Positions 17,056 through 24,761 of a stretch of DNA of 36,027 nucleotides are shown here, piece after piece. Source of the DNA: Spirochaetaceae bacterium bin103 (lineage in GTDB: Bacteria > Spirochaetota > Spirochaetia > SZUA-6 > Bin103). A program made the position numbers and the translations under genes. The stretch lies in NCBI GenBank assembly GCA_002238925.1, contig MPNH01000054.1, positions 1-36,027 on the forward strand, in the 5' to 3' direction. Within the stretch, counting starts at the first letter, position 1. Each line of letters opens with the position of its first letter. Under the pieces are notes generated by a model that worked only from the letters and a program-made list of their open reading frames with translations, ran no database searches and was not told the DNA's origin.

Positions 17056-17726
17056 CTGGCGTGGCGTTCGCCACTCGCGTCTGGAAATATCCTCGTACGC
17101 TTTACTGGCCGTACTCACCCGCACATCCCGGCGTCCATGATGATAGAGTCGACGCCGTACGATTCGCGGGACGCCCCATTGTTGTTACCGAGAAGCTGGA
17201 CGGAAGCAACACGCTGCTGCATCGGGGGAAGGTGTATACGCGCAGCGTGTCGGCTCCGGCGTCGGCGAAGTGGCTGGGCATGGTGAGAAAACATCATGCG
17301 TGGAAAGTCACGGAACCAGATGTCTTTCTCTACGGGGAGGAGATTTACGGCGTACACAGCATCGAGTATGAGCCGGTGCCGGAAGACCGGACATACTATG
17401 CATTCGCGTTGCGATTCGGCGATGGATCATTCGGTTCGTTCCGGGAGACGGTGGACTATGCGCGGGTGCGCGACATCCCGGTGGTGCCGGTGCTGTTCGA
17501 GGGGACGTTCGACTCGGTGAGGGAGGTTTGCGACTTCGTCAGCGAAGCGCACGGCCGGCCGTCAGCGCTCGGCGGGGAGCGGGAGGGCGTAGTGCTGCGC
17601 CTTGCCGCGGGGTTCCCGGCGGCGGAGTTCCCACGCAACGTCTGCAAGAGCGTACGCGTGGGGCACGTGCAATCGGACGAACATTGGTCGAAGCGCTGGC
17701 GGCCGTGCCGAATCGCGCGCCGTTGA
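17052..17726 (+). CDS. ATP-dependent RNA ligase (Rnl2-like), third gene of cassette
   Basis: A 224-residue nucleotidyltransferase of the RNA_ligase family. Motif I is E47-K-L-D-G-S (TEKLDGSNT) with adenylation lysine K48. Motif III is FLYGEEIYG (92-100), motif IV EGVVLR (178-183) and motif V CKSVR (198-202). The HVQSDEHW C-terminus is seen in bacterial members, and no extra C-terminal domain is present. Such ligases join 3'-OH and 5'-phosphate RNA ends. ATG17052 overlaps the PIN stop codon; GTG17061, 9 nt after AGGGGG, is another possible start. GC rises toward the 3' end, so the gene may have joined the cassette separately. A hairpin follows the stop directly. Confidence 0.85.
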   Translation: MTGVAFATRVWKYPRTLYWPYSPAHPGVHDDRVDAVRFAGRPIVVTEKLDGSNTLLHRGKVYTRSVSAPASAKWLGMVRKHHAWKVTEPDVFLYGEEIYGVHSIEYEPVPEDRTYYAFALRFGDGSFGSFRETVDYARVRDIPVVPVLFEGTFDSVREVCDFVSEAHGRPSALGGEREGVVLRLAAGFPAAEFPRNVCKSVRVGHVQSDEHWSKRWRPCRIARR

Positions 17727-17756
17727 CCCGGCCCCCCGGCCGCGGCAAGGGCCGGG
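17727..17756. terminator. GC-rich hairpin between convergent ligase and PhyH genes
   Basis: CCCGGCCC (17727-17734) pairs perfectly with GGGCCGGG (17749-17756). It begins at the first base after the ligase stop and ends 9 nt before the PhyH stop codon on the other strand. No T-run is present on either side, so it may act as a bidirectional, Rho-assisted end. Confidence 0.5.
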
Positions 17757-17765
17757 CAGAGCGGG

Positions 17766-18872
17766 TCAGATGCCGAGGTCGTACTGCTCGTAGTCGGTGA
17801 GGACGGCTTCGCGGTTGGCCTTGTTCCAGTGGTTGGCGGCGGCCTCGGCGGCGAGCGGCCGGTAATCGAAGCGCGGCTCGTCCGGGAAGCGCTGGCGGCG
17901 GGCGTCGATGCCCAGTGCGATGACCCGGGCGCGGCGGTGGATGCGCTCGTCATCGTACGCCTCCGGCTGTTCGCCCACGACGCCGGCGACGCTGGCGCGG
18001 CGGTGGAAGCCGAAGGTCAGCGACACGCGGCGGCGGTCGGAACGGTTGGCGAAGGCGCCGTGCAGGATCTGGCGATTGACCAGCGCGACGTCGCCGGGCG
18101 CGCACACCATCGGCACGGCGCCGGGCAGCCGGTCGGAGCCGCCGTTGGCCGCCACGCGCGCCTTGATGTCGACCTTGCCGCTGCAGTGTGAGCCGGGGAT
18201 CAGCCACAGCCCGTTCTCGGCGGTGGTGGGATAGAGCTGGGCCATGAAGTTGAAGCCGTGCGTGCCGGCGTCCAGCTCCGGGGTGTCCCAGTGGGTGGTG
18301 CCGTCCTGGTGCCAGGCGGTGGACGGCCCGAGGCCCGCCTCCTTGATCCACAGCGCCTCGCGGAACGGCACGAAGTCGGGGCCATTGATGTGAGCGGCTA
18401 CCGCGAGCAGCCGCGGGTGTCCGTACAGGCGCAGGAAGCTGTCCATGAACTGGAGCGCGCCAACCACGTTGACAAGCACCTCTTCCGGGGCGTCGTCCGG
18501 GGCAGCGTATTCGGTCATCCTGGCCTGGTAGCGGCCGCGCGCCGCGCCGGTGCCGCCGAACGGGTCGCCGAGCGGCTTGCCGAACGTGAATCGTCTCTTC
18601 TGTCCCGGCCCCGGTGAAAGCGCCGGGCGGCCCGCCGCGTCGGTGGTCGCCGTGCTGGAGGTGGGCGCCCGTTCCAGGAACCGGTCGAAGTCGGCGACCA
18701 GGTCGGCCACCTCCGCGTCGCCGAACACCCCCTCGAAGATGTAGAACCCGGTACGCCAGTAGGCGGCGTCAATGTGCGGCGCCAGCGCGCCTTCCGCCGT
18801 GAACTCCAGCGGCCCGCGATTGCCCAGCGCGGCGGCTCGCCGCACTCCCTCCGCAATGTATGCGTCACCCAT
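17766..18872 (-). CDS. Phytanoyl-CoA dioxygenase (PhyH) family protein
   Basis: A 368-residue PhyH-type Fe(II)/2-oxoglutarate oxygenase, longer than the family core. The metal motif HxD is in AWHQDGTTHWDTP, the middle motif is GLWLIPGSHCSGK, and the distal His and Arg are in ILHGAFANRSDRRRV. About 100 extra N-terminal residues include a Ser/Thr/Pro-rich linker. Another frame-compatible ATG at 18896 exists; neither has a convincing SD, and ATG18872 (MGDAYIAEGVRRA) is chosen as the more natural N-terminus. It converges with the RNA ligase. Substrate unknown. Confidence 0.87.
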   Translation of the reverse strand: MGDAYIAEGVRRAAALGNRGPLEFTAEGALAPHIDAAYWRTGFYIFEGVFGDAEVADLVADFDRFLERAPTSSTATTDAAGRPALSPGPGQKRRFTFGKPLGDPFGGTGAARGRYQARMTEYAAPDDAPEEVLVNVVGALQFMDSFLRLYGHPRLLAVAAHINGPDFVPFREALWIKEAGLGPSTAWHQDGTTHWDTPELDAGTHGFNFMAQLYPTTAENGLWLIPGSHCSGKVDIKARVAANGGSDRLPGAVPMVCAPGDVALVNRQILHGAFANRSDRRRVSLTFGFHRRASVAGVVGEQPEAYDDERIHRRARVIALGIDARRQRFPDEPRFDYRPLAAEAAANHWNKANREAVLTDYEQYDLGI

Positions 18873-18929
18873 AGCGGTCACATCATAACAGCACATGCCA
18901 TGTGGCGCCCGAAGCGCCCGCCGCCGGTC

Positions 18930-20108
18930 TCACGAGCAAGCGATGGCGTGCAACGGGATGATGGACAGGCCGCAGTCCTCCTTGCCGATGGAGTAGACCA
19001 CGTACAGGTTGCCGTCGTGTTCGTGGGCGTAGGGGTAGGACCATTGCGGCGACTTGGCGCGCCCCGGCAGGCGCAGGTCGGGGCTGGCGCCGTGGCGGAT
19101 GCGCCACACCCGGGAAAAGAAGCGCGCGCCCGGTTTGGCGACGGCCAGCACCAGGGTATGGCGGTCGGGACCGGCGTTGCACACCAGGAACGCCTGCCCC
19201 GTGGAAAGGTGGCCGGCGTACGGTTTGCTGGCGGTCATCGGCAGGTTGGCGGGCGCCAGCGGCGTCCAGGTGCGTCCGCCGTCCGCACTGTCGGACACCA
19301 GCGCCACCTGCTCGGCAATGCCCGGCAAACTGCCGGCGGTGTACCGGACGATGGCTGTGCACTGGTACGAACCAACTGACCGGCTGGCCGCCCCTGAGTT
19401 CCGACGCTCGTGGCCTCCCGCGTCACCCTCCGGCCAGGCCAGCACACTGGTCTCGGCGAAGCGCATGTCGCACCCCGCCGGACGCGGGATCTCGGCCCGT
19501 TCCCAGGCCAGCGGCGCCTCCTCGCTGGTGGCCACCACCGGGTTTTGGCGGCCGGTGAGGCCGCCCATGATCCAGCGCCCGTCCGGGAGCCGCGTCGGCG
19601 CGTCCATCGGCCAGAAGTCGTGTGCCACCGCCTCCGCGGCCAGCTCCCAATGCCCGCTACCCTGGTCGAGACGGAACGCGTCCGTCACCAGGCCGGGAAA
19701 GGTACTGTCCGCGTCGGCGGCGTCGTGCGGGCGCCCGAAGCGCGGCACCAGCGACCACAGCACCCCGTCCTGCACGTGGAACACGCCGTGGCTGCGCGCC
19801 TCCCTGCCGCCGAGGTTGGGGCCGATCACCTCGACCGGCCCCCAACGCCGGGCGCCGTCACGGCCAGGCCCGCGCCGCCCGTACTCCCGCTCCAGCAGGC
19901 TGTTCTCGTCCACCGGGCTGCTGCCCCAGCTCACGTGCCAGGTGCCGGCGTGGTGCACGATGGCAGCGCCGTGCAGGAAGCCGTCGCCCGCCGCACCGCG
20001 GTGCACCACCACGTGGGTCACCTCGTCGAGCAGCGGGATGCGGCTCACTGCGGGGAAGACGCCCCCACCCCACAACCGTCGCGGTTCGGTCAGCGCATCG
20101 CCTTCCAC
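18930..20108 (-). CDS. Sialidase-fold (BNR/Asp-box) protein
   Basis: A 392-residue six-bladed-propeller-type protein related to exo-sialidases. A clear Asp-box, SADGGRTW, is visible, along with an APTRLPDGRW segment and the motif LPMTASKPYAGHLSTG. The last motif is closely matched in the paralogue at 23643-24761. It has no signal peptide. The likely start is GTG20108, which overlaps the binding-protein gene by 19 nt; there is no ATG in frame near the expected N-terminus, so the start is uncertain. It is the last gene of the leftward lplB-ytcP-binding protein operon. It may hydrolyse or bind the imported sugar; activity is not proven by motifs alone. Confidence 0.75.
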   Translation of the reverse strand: MEGDALTEPRRLWGGGVFPAVSRIPLLDEVTHVVVHRGAAGDGFLHGAAIVHHAGTWHVSWGSSPVDENSLLEREYGRRGPGRDGARRWGPVEVIGPNLGGREARSHGVFHVQDGVLWSLVPRFGRPHDAADADSTFPGLVTDAFRLDQGSGHWELAAEAVAHDFWPMDAPTRLPDGRWIMGGLTGRQNPVVATSEEAPLAWERAEIPRPAGCDMRFAETSVLAWPEGDAGGHERRNSGAASRSVGSYQCTAIVRYTAGSLPGIAEQVALVSDSADGGRTWTPLAPANLPMTASKPYAGHLSTGQAFLVCNAGPDRHTLVLAVAKPGARFFSRVWRIRHGASPDLRLPGRAKSPQWSYPYAHEHDGNLYVVYSIGKEDCGLSIIPLHAIACS

Positions 20109-21592
20109 AGGGCGTTCTTCTGGTCGGTAATCGCCTGACCGCCGCTGGCGTACCACTCTTCGACGTAGGCGTCCCACTCGGCGTCCAGGTCGATGTCGGC
20201 CTCGATCTGCATCTTCAGCAGGCGGCTGCCCTCCAGGCCGCCGAGGCCGGCGCGGAACTCGCCCTCCGCCTCGACGCGGTCCTCGATGACCGGCCGCTGT
20301 ACGTAATCGACGTAGGCGGAGCGGTTCTCGAACACCAGCGGGCTGGTCACCATCATGTTGTCGCGGCGGAAGAACCACGAAAAGATGTAGTTGCCGGCCG
20401 CCGCCTGGTCCTCGGCGGTGTCGATCATCGAGACGATGCGATTGTCGCCCTCCTCCCAGTGCACGCCCGGCAGGCCGAACGCGGCCAGCGCCGCGCCTTC
20501 GTCGGTCGCCAGGTAGTCGATCAGCTGGATAGCTTTCTCCGGGTGCTCGGCGTGCGAGAATATGATCAGCCCCGGCGAGTAACCTTTCACGCCCTGGCCC
20601 GGCATGCGCCGCCGTCCCTGCGGATCGGGCGCCGGCGGTATGAAACTTACCTCCGCGTGCGGCACGCCGCGCTTGAACTCCGTCCACCACTGCGAGTAGC
20701 CCTCGTCCAGGTGGGTGTTCCACCACCACAGCGTGCCGTAGGTGTCCTGGCGCTGCTTGTCCAGCCACTGCGGGCGCGTCATGATCGGGAACTCGGGGTC
20801 GACCAGGCCCTCCTCGAACAGCCGGCGGAAGTAGCGGATCGCCTCCTTGGTGCCCGGATGCACGGCCCACCACACCAGCTCGCCGTCCACCTCGTCCCAG
20901 TGGCTGAGCAGGACGCCGTGGCCGCCGAGGATGTACTCGATCATGCTGCGCCGCCCCTTGGCGGGATAGCCGCCCGACAGGCCGTAGGTGTCCGCCTTGC
21001 CGTCGCCGTCCGGGTCGTCGTGGGTAAACGCCCGCACCACCTCGTAGTACTCGTCCAGATCCTGCGGCACCGACAGCCCGAGCGTGTCGAGCCAGTCCTG
21101 GCGGATGGTGTAGCCCCATTCGAAGCCCCACGAGTTGAACCGCGCGTTGATGCTGTAGGTATCGCCGTCGGGCCCGAACGGCCGGTACCACTGCTCCTTG
21201 AACGGACGCGCCTTGAGCACGTTGGGGCCATGCTCGGCAAGCAGCGCGTCCAGGCCGATAATCACCTCATCCTCGGCCAGCTCCATGATCTCGCGCTGGG
21301 CATCGGCGAACCACGCCTCCAGCAAGTCCGGGTAATCGCCGGACGCCAGGATGGTCTGGGTGGTCTGCCGGTACTCGCCGGGCGACTTGGGCTCCCAGTT
21401 GAACTTGGCGCCCACCGCCTTCTCCAGCTCGCCCTGCACCAGGTTGCCCTCCTGGTAGGTGCCGAGCATGCGCGAAATGATGTGCACCTCCGGCACCTCA
21501 CCCGTGGCAGCCTCGCCTTCGCCGGCGGCAATCGCCAGCCCCGCCGGCGCCACAAGCAGCGCCGTCACGAACAACAGTTGTGCGTATCGCAT
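20090..21592 (-). CDS. Extracellular solute-binding protein (LplA/LipO-like sugar importer)
   Basis: A 500-residue substrate-binding protein of the family that pairs with LplB/YtcP permeases. The N-terminus MRYAQLLFVTALLVAPAGLA is a Sec signal peptide. No lipobox Cys is present, and cleavage after an AxA-type site would leave GEGEAATGE. Segments DYPDLLEAWFAD, the calcium-site-like DPDGDGKADTYGL and a long C-terminal helical part match this group. The start is unambiguous: AAGGAGGT lies 5 nt upstream of ATG21592, the best SD in the window, suggesting higher expression than the permeases. It would deliver an oligosaccharide to the permeases encoded upstream. Confidence 0.9.
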   Translation of the reverse strand: MRYAQLLFVTALLVAPAGLAIAAGEGEAATGEVPEVHIISRMLGTYQEGNLVQGELEKAVGAKFNWEPKSPGEYRQTTQTILASGDYPDLLEAWFADAQREIMELAEDEVIIGLDALLAEHGPNVLKARPFKEQWYRPFGPDGDTYSINARFNSWGFEWGYTIRQDWLDTLGLSVPQDLDEYYEVVRAFTHDDPDGDGKADTYGLSGGYPAKGRRSMIEYILGGHGVLLSHWDEVDGELVWWAVHPGTKEAIRYFRRLFEEGLVDPEFPIMTRPQWLDKQRQDTYGTLWWWNTHLDEGYSQWWTEFKRGVPHAEVSFIPPAPDPQGRRRMPGQGVKGYSPGLIIFSHAEHPEKAIQLIDYLATDEGAALAAFGLPGVHWEEGDNRIVSMIDTAEDQAAAGNYIFSWFFRRDNMMVTSPLVFENRSAYVDYVQRPVIEDRVEAEGEFRAGLGGLEGSRLLKMQIEADIDLDAEWDAYVEEWYASGGQAITDQKNALWKAMR

Positions 21593-21670
21593 CACAACCT
21601 CCTTGAATCGGAATCGAGTGCGGCCTCCGGCGCCCCTGCACCGGAGCTCTCTCAGCTCTTGCAGCACTAT

Positions 21671-22564
21671 TCAACCCTTCACGGCACCGATCATCACGCC
21701 CTTGGCGAAGTGTTTCTGCAGGAACGGGTAGATCAGCATCACCGGCAGCGTGCCCACCATCACGGTGGCCATCTTCACCGTGTCGGCCGTAACCGACCCC
21801 GCGGTCTGGTCGCCCGACGGCATGTCGAACTGGTCCTCTAGCTGCGTGATCAGCAGGCTGCGCAGGATTACCTGCAGCGTCCACTTTTCCTTGTTGGGCA
21901 GGTAGATGATGGCGGTAAAGAATTCGTTCCAGTAGCGCACGGCGTAGAACAGCCCCACCGAAGCCAGCGCCGGCAGCGACAGCGGCAGGACAATGCGGAT
22001 CAGGATCACCAGGTCGTTGGCGCCGTCCATCCGCGCCGACTCCGGCAGGCTGTCGGGGATGTTTCTGAAGAACTTGATCATGATGAACACGTAGAACGGC
22101 CACACCAGCTGCGGCACGATCAGCGACCACAGCGAGTTGATCAGCCCGGTCTCGCGCACGATGACGTAGGTGGGGATGATGCCGCCGCTGAACAGGATGG
22201 TGAAATAGGTGAGCAGCGAAATCACCCGCACGCCGGGAATCCGGGTCGACAGCGGGTAGGCGTACAGCGAGGTCACGGCGATGCTGAGCAGCGTGCCGGC
22301 GATCACCACGAACGCGGTGTTGAGGTAGGAGCGCATGATCTCCGGGGTGCGCAGCACGAACCACACCGCCGCCAGCGTCGGTTCCTGCGGCCACAGGATG
22401 GCGCCCTTGCCGAGTACCGCCTGCGGATCGCTCAGTCCATACATGAACACATACCACATCGGGTACAGCATCACCACGCCGGTGACCGCCAGCAGCAGGT
22501 GATTCAGCGCCGTGCCCGGCTCCGGCAGCCGCAGCAGCCCGGCGCGCGCCGCGGCGCCCCTCAA
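21671..22564 (-). CDS. ABC sugar transporter permease, YtcP/MalG type
   Basis: A 297-residue inner-membrane permease with about six hydrophobic helices. The EAA loop reads ESARMDGANDLVILIRIVLP, and the C-terminus ends in FAKGVMIGAVKG, typical of the YtcP group. The proposed start is TTG22564, which overlaps the lplB stop codon (TTGA) and has GGAGG about 6 nt upstream; no ATG is available and the length then matches the family. Upstream residues in the same frame do not resemble the family. The partner ATPase (MsmX-like) is not encoded nearby, as is usual for this class. Confidence 0.87.
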   Translation of the reverse strand: MRGAAARAGLLRLPEPGTALNHLLLAVTGVVMLYPMWYVFMYGLSDPQAVLGKGAILWPQEPTLAAVWFVLRTPEIMRSYLNTAFVVIAGTLLSIAVTSLYAYPLSTRIPGVRVISLLTYFTILFSGGIIPTYVIVRETGLINSLWSLIVPQLVWPFYVFIMIKFFRNIPDSLPESARMDGANDLVILIRIVLPLSLPALASVGLFYAVRYWNEFFTAIIYLPNKEKWTLQVILRSLLITQLEDQFDMPSGDQTAGSVTADTVKMATVMVGTLPVMLIYPFLQKHFAKGVMIGAVKG

Positions 22565-23508
22565 AACACCCCCTCCTCGCCCACCTTGCGGATTGCCCAG
22601 TTGGCGGCCAGCACCATCGCCAGTCCCACCACCGACTTGAAGAAGCCGACCGTGGCGCCGATGCTGTACTGCCCCTCCTGGAACGCCGCCCGGTAGGTGT
22701 AGGTGTCCAGGATCTCGCTGACGTCGTAGACCACCGGATTCTGCAGGATGAAGATCTGCTCGAAGCCGGCATCGAGGATATTGCCGATGCGCAGGATGAA
22801 GATGATGACCACCACCGGCAGGATCGAGGGCAGGGTGATATACCAGATCTGCTGCAGCTTGCGCGCGCCGTCGATGGTGGCGGCCTCGTACAGGTCGGGG
22901 TCCACGCCAGCGAGAGCGGCCAGGAAGATGATGGTGCCCCAGCCCGCCTCCTTCCAGATGTCGGTGAGCACCAGGGTGCCGCGAAACGAGGCCGGATCCA
23001 TGAGCATGTTGGGCGCCAGGCCGATGGTGTCGCGCAGCAGGTTGGTGATGACGCCGGTCTGCGGCGCCAGGAACACCACCGCCAGGTGCCCGATCACCAC
23101 CCAGGACAGGAAGTGCGGCAGGTAGAGCACGGTCTGCACGCCGCGCTTGTACCAGTTGGCCCGCACCTCGTTGAGCATCAGCGCCAGCACGATCGGCACC
23201 GGGAACACGAACACCAGCTTGAGCAGGCTGATCACCACGGTGTTGGTGATGATCAACTCGAAGAACGGCGAGTTGAAGAAGCGCTCGAAATTCTCGAACC
23301 CCACCCACGGGCTGCGCCAGATGCCGCGCGACAGGCGGAAGTTCTTGAACGCGATGGTGAGCCCGTACATCGGCAGGTAGCGGTAGATCAGCAGCACCAC
23401 CGCGCCGGGCACCAGCATCAGGTACAGGTAGCGATGGGTGATCAGCGGCGCGTACCACGCCCGCGGCCGGGTGGCCGAGGTTGGCAGGCGGGTGGCGGGG
23501 GCACTCAT
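22561..23508 (-). CDS. lplB: ABC sugar transporter permease, LplB/MalF type
   Basis: A 315-residue permease with six predicted membrane helices, starting after a short basic N-terminus (LYLMLVPGAVVLLIYRYLPM). The EAA loop is YEAATIDGARKLQQIWYITLP. Phrases such as FKNFRLSRGIWRSPWVGFENF mark the LplB branch. It is the first gene of the leftward transporter operon. No strong SD is seen before ATG23508. A 17-bp palindrome lies in the divergent promoter region 60-80 nt upstream. Confidence 0.9.
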   Translation of the reverse strand: MSAPATRLPTSATRPRAWYAPLITHRYLYLMLVPGAVVLLIYRYLPMYGLTIAFKNFRLSRGIWRSPWVGFENFERFFNSPFFELIITNTVVISLLKLVFVFPVPIVLALMLNEVRANWYKRGVQTVLYLPHFLSWVVIGHLAVVFLAPQTGVITNLLRDTIGLAPNMLMDPASFRGTLVLTDIWKEAGWGTIIFLAALAGVDPDLYEAATIDGARKLQQIWYITLPSILPVVVIIFILRIGNILDAGFEQIFILQNPVVYDVSEILDTYTYRAAFQEGQYSIGATVGFFKSVVGLAMVLAANWAIRKVGEEGVF

Positions 23509-23569
23509 GGTCGGTCAGGTTTCGGGCAGTCGGGTCGCTCGGGCACCACGTCTCCTTCGCGTGGCACCC

Positions 23570-23586
23570 GATTATGGCGCATAATC
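23570..23586. promoter_or_regulatory. 17-bp palindrome in divergent lplB/sialidase promoter region
   Basis: GATTATG (23570-23576) and CATAATC (23580-23586) are perfect inverted repeats around gcg. It stands out as AT-rich in a GC-rich 134-nt divergent region. Each strand also contains CATAAT, a -10-like hexamer. It is a plausible operator for a sugar-responsive repressor, or overlapping divergent promoters. Confidence 0.5.
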
Positions 23587-23642
23587 CGCACCTGTCCAGC
23601 GCGCGGCCGCCAGCTGCGCGCCGCGGCGCGGGGAGGCAAGCC

Positions 23643-24761
23643 ATGGAGAACAACGCGATACTGTGGGATCCCGGCGTGCCGTTGCCGTCGGGGGAGGAGA
23701 TCGCGCCGCTCGCCAACGTGCGCGTAAGTACGGTAAAGCCGTACGATCCGTACGTGGACGGCTGCCAGTTTCATCACGGCGCGGCCATCTACGAGTACGG
23801 CGGCATCCTGTACGTGTCCTACGCGGTCAACAAGCGCAAGGAGAACACCGCCGGCGAGACGGTGCTGGTGCAGACCAGCACCGACCGTGGCGCGACCTGG
23901 AGCGCGCCGCAGGTCATGGCGCCGCCGCCGGCGGGCACCGGATACAGCCACGGCGAGTTCGTCGCGCAGGGCGGCACGCTGTGGGCGCTGCATGCGCAGT
24001 TCGGCGACAACCCGTTCCCGCCGCCGCCCGGGCGCACCTTCTACAACCGCTTCCGCGGCCTGCGCACGTGCGCCTGGACGCTGGACGAGGCGGCCGGCCG
24101 CTGGCAGCCGCACGGCGTGGTGGCCGACAACTTCTGGCCCTACCGGGTGCCGGAGCGGATGGCCAACGGCAACTGGATTACCACCGGCATGAACAAGGAC
24201 TTCCTGGCCGCCATCGCCATCAGCGACGGCGACGACTTGCGGCGCTGGCGGGTAATCCACACTCCGCTCGGCGGGCTGATGGGCAACGAAGCGACCTGCT
24301 GGATCGCCGGCAGCCGCGTCTACCAGGTCATCCGCAACCAGGCGCCGTGGAACCCGCACGTCACCTACGCCATGCTCAGCGTCAGCGACGACTGCGGCGA
24401 AACCTGGAGCACGGCGGTGGAGACCAACCTGCCAATGACCATCTCCAAGCCGTACTGCGGGGTGCTGTCGACCGGCCACATCTACCTGGTGGGCAACTGC
24501 GTGTACGACCACGGCAACCGCCGCCGCTACCTCACCATCGCCCTCGGTGAGCCCGGCATGCGCATCTTCAACCGCATGTACCTGCTCCGCGACATCGAGC
24601 GCACCCCGTCGCCGCGCGGGCGCGCCGACATGGCCAGCCTGGCCTACCCGCACCTGATCGAATCGGAGGGCGACGTGTACGTGATTCACTCGGCGGGATC
24701 TTCGCCCAACATCAACAACATCGACCTGGCCGTGGTGCCGCTCGCGGAGCTGTTGGGATGA
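23643..24761 (+). CDS. Sialidase-fold (BNR/Asp-box) protein
   Basis: A 372-residue propeller protein paralogous to 18930-20108. Two Asp-boxes are visible: STDRGATW and SDDCGETW. A YRVPERMANGNW segment resembles the sialidase FRIP region, and LPMTISKPYCGVLSTGHIYL is shared with the paralogue. No signal peptide is seen. GGAGG about 8 nt upstream supports ATG23643. It diverges from lplB and overlaps the next gene by 4 nt (ATGA). Whether it is a true sialidase or another retaining glycosidase or lyase-like propeller is not settled. Confidence 0.82.
   Translation: MENNAILWDPGVPLPSGEEIAPLANVRVSTVKPYDPYVDGCQFHHGAAIYEYGGILYVSYAVNKRKENTAGETVLVQTSTDRGATWSAPQVMAPPPAGTGYSHGEFVAQGGTLWALHAQFGDNPFPPPPGRTFYNRFRGLRTCAWTLDEAAGRWQPHGVVADNFWPYRVPERMANGNWITTGMNKDFLAAIAISDGDDLRRWRVIHTPLGGLMGNEATCWIAGSRVYQVIRNQAPWNPHVTYAMLSVSDDCGETWSTAVETNLPMTISKPYCGVLSTGHIYLVGNCVYDHGNRRRYLTIALGEPGMRIFNRMYLLRDIERTPSPRGRADMASLAYPHLIESEGDVYVIHSAGSSPNINNIDLAVVPLAELLG

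Noticed and set aside
18930..21191. A 753-residue leftward frame joining the binding protein region to the sialidase
   Set aside because: The N-terminal 360 residues are the binding-protein gene read out of frame; only the part from about 20108 has family similarity.
21671..23716. A 681-residue leftward frame covering lplB and ytcP
   Set aside because: The first part is the lplB gene out of frame; the real permease begins near the TTG at 22564.
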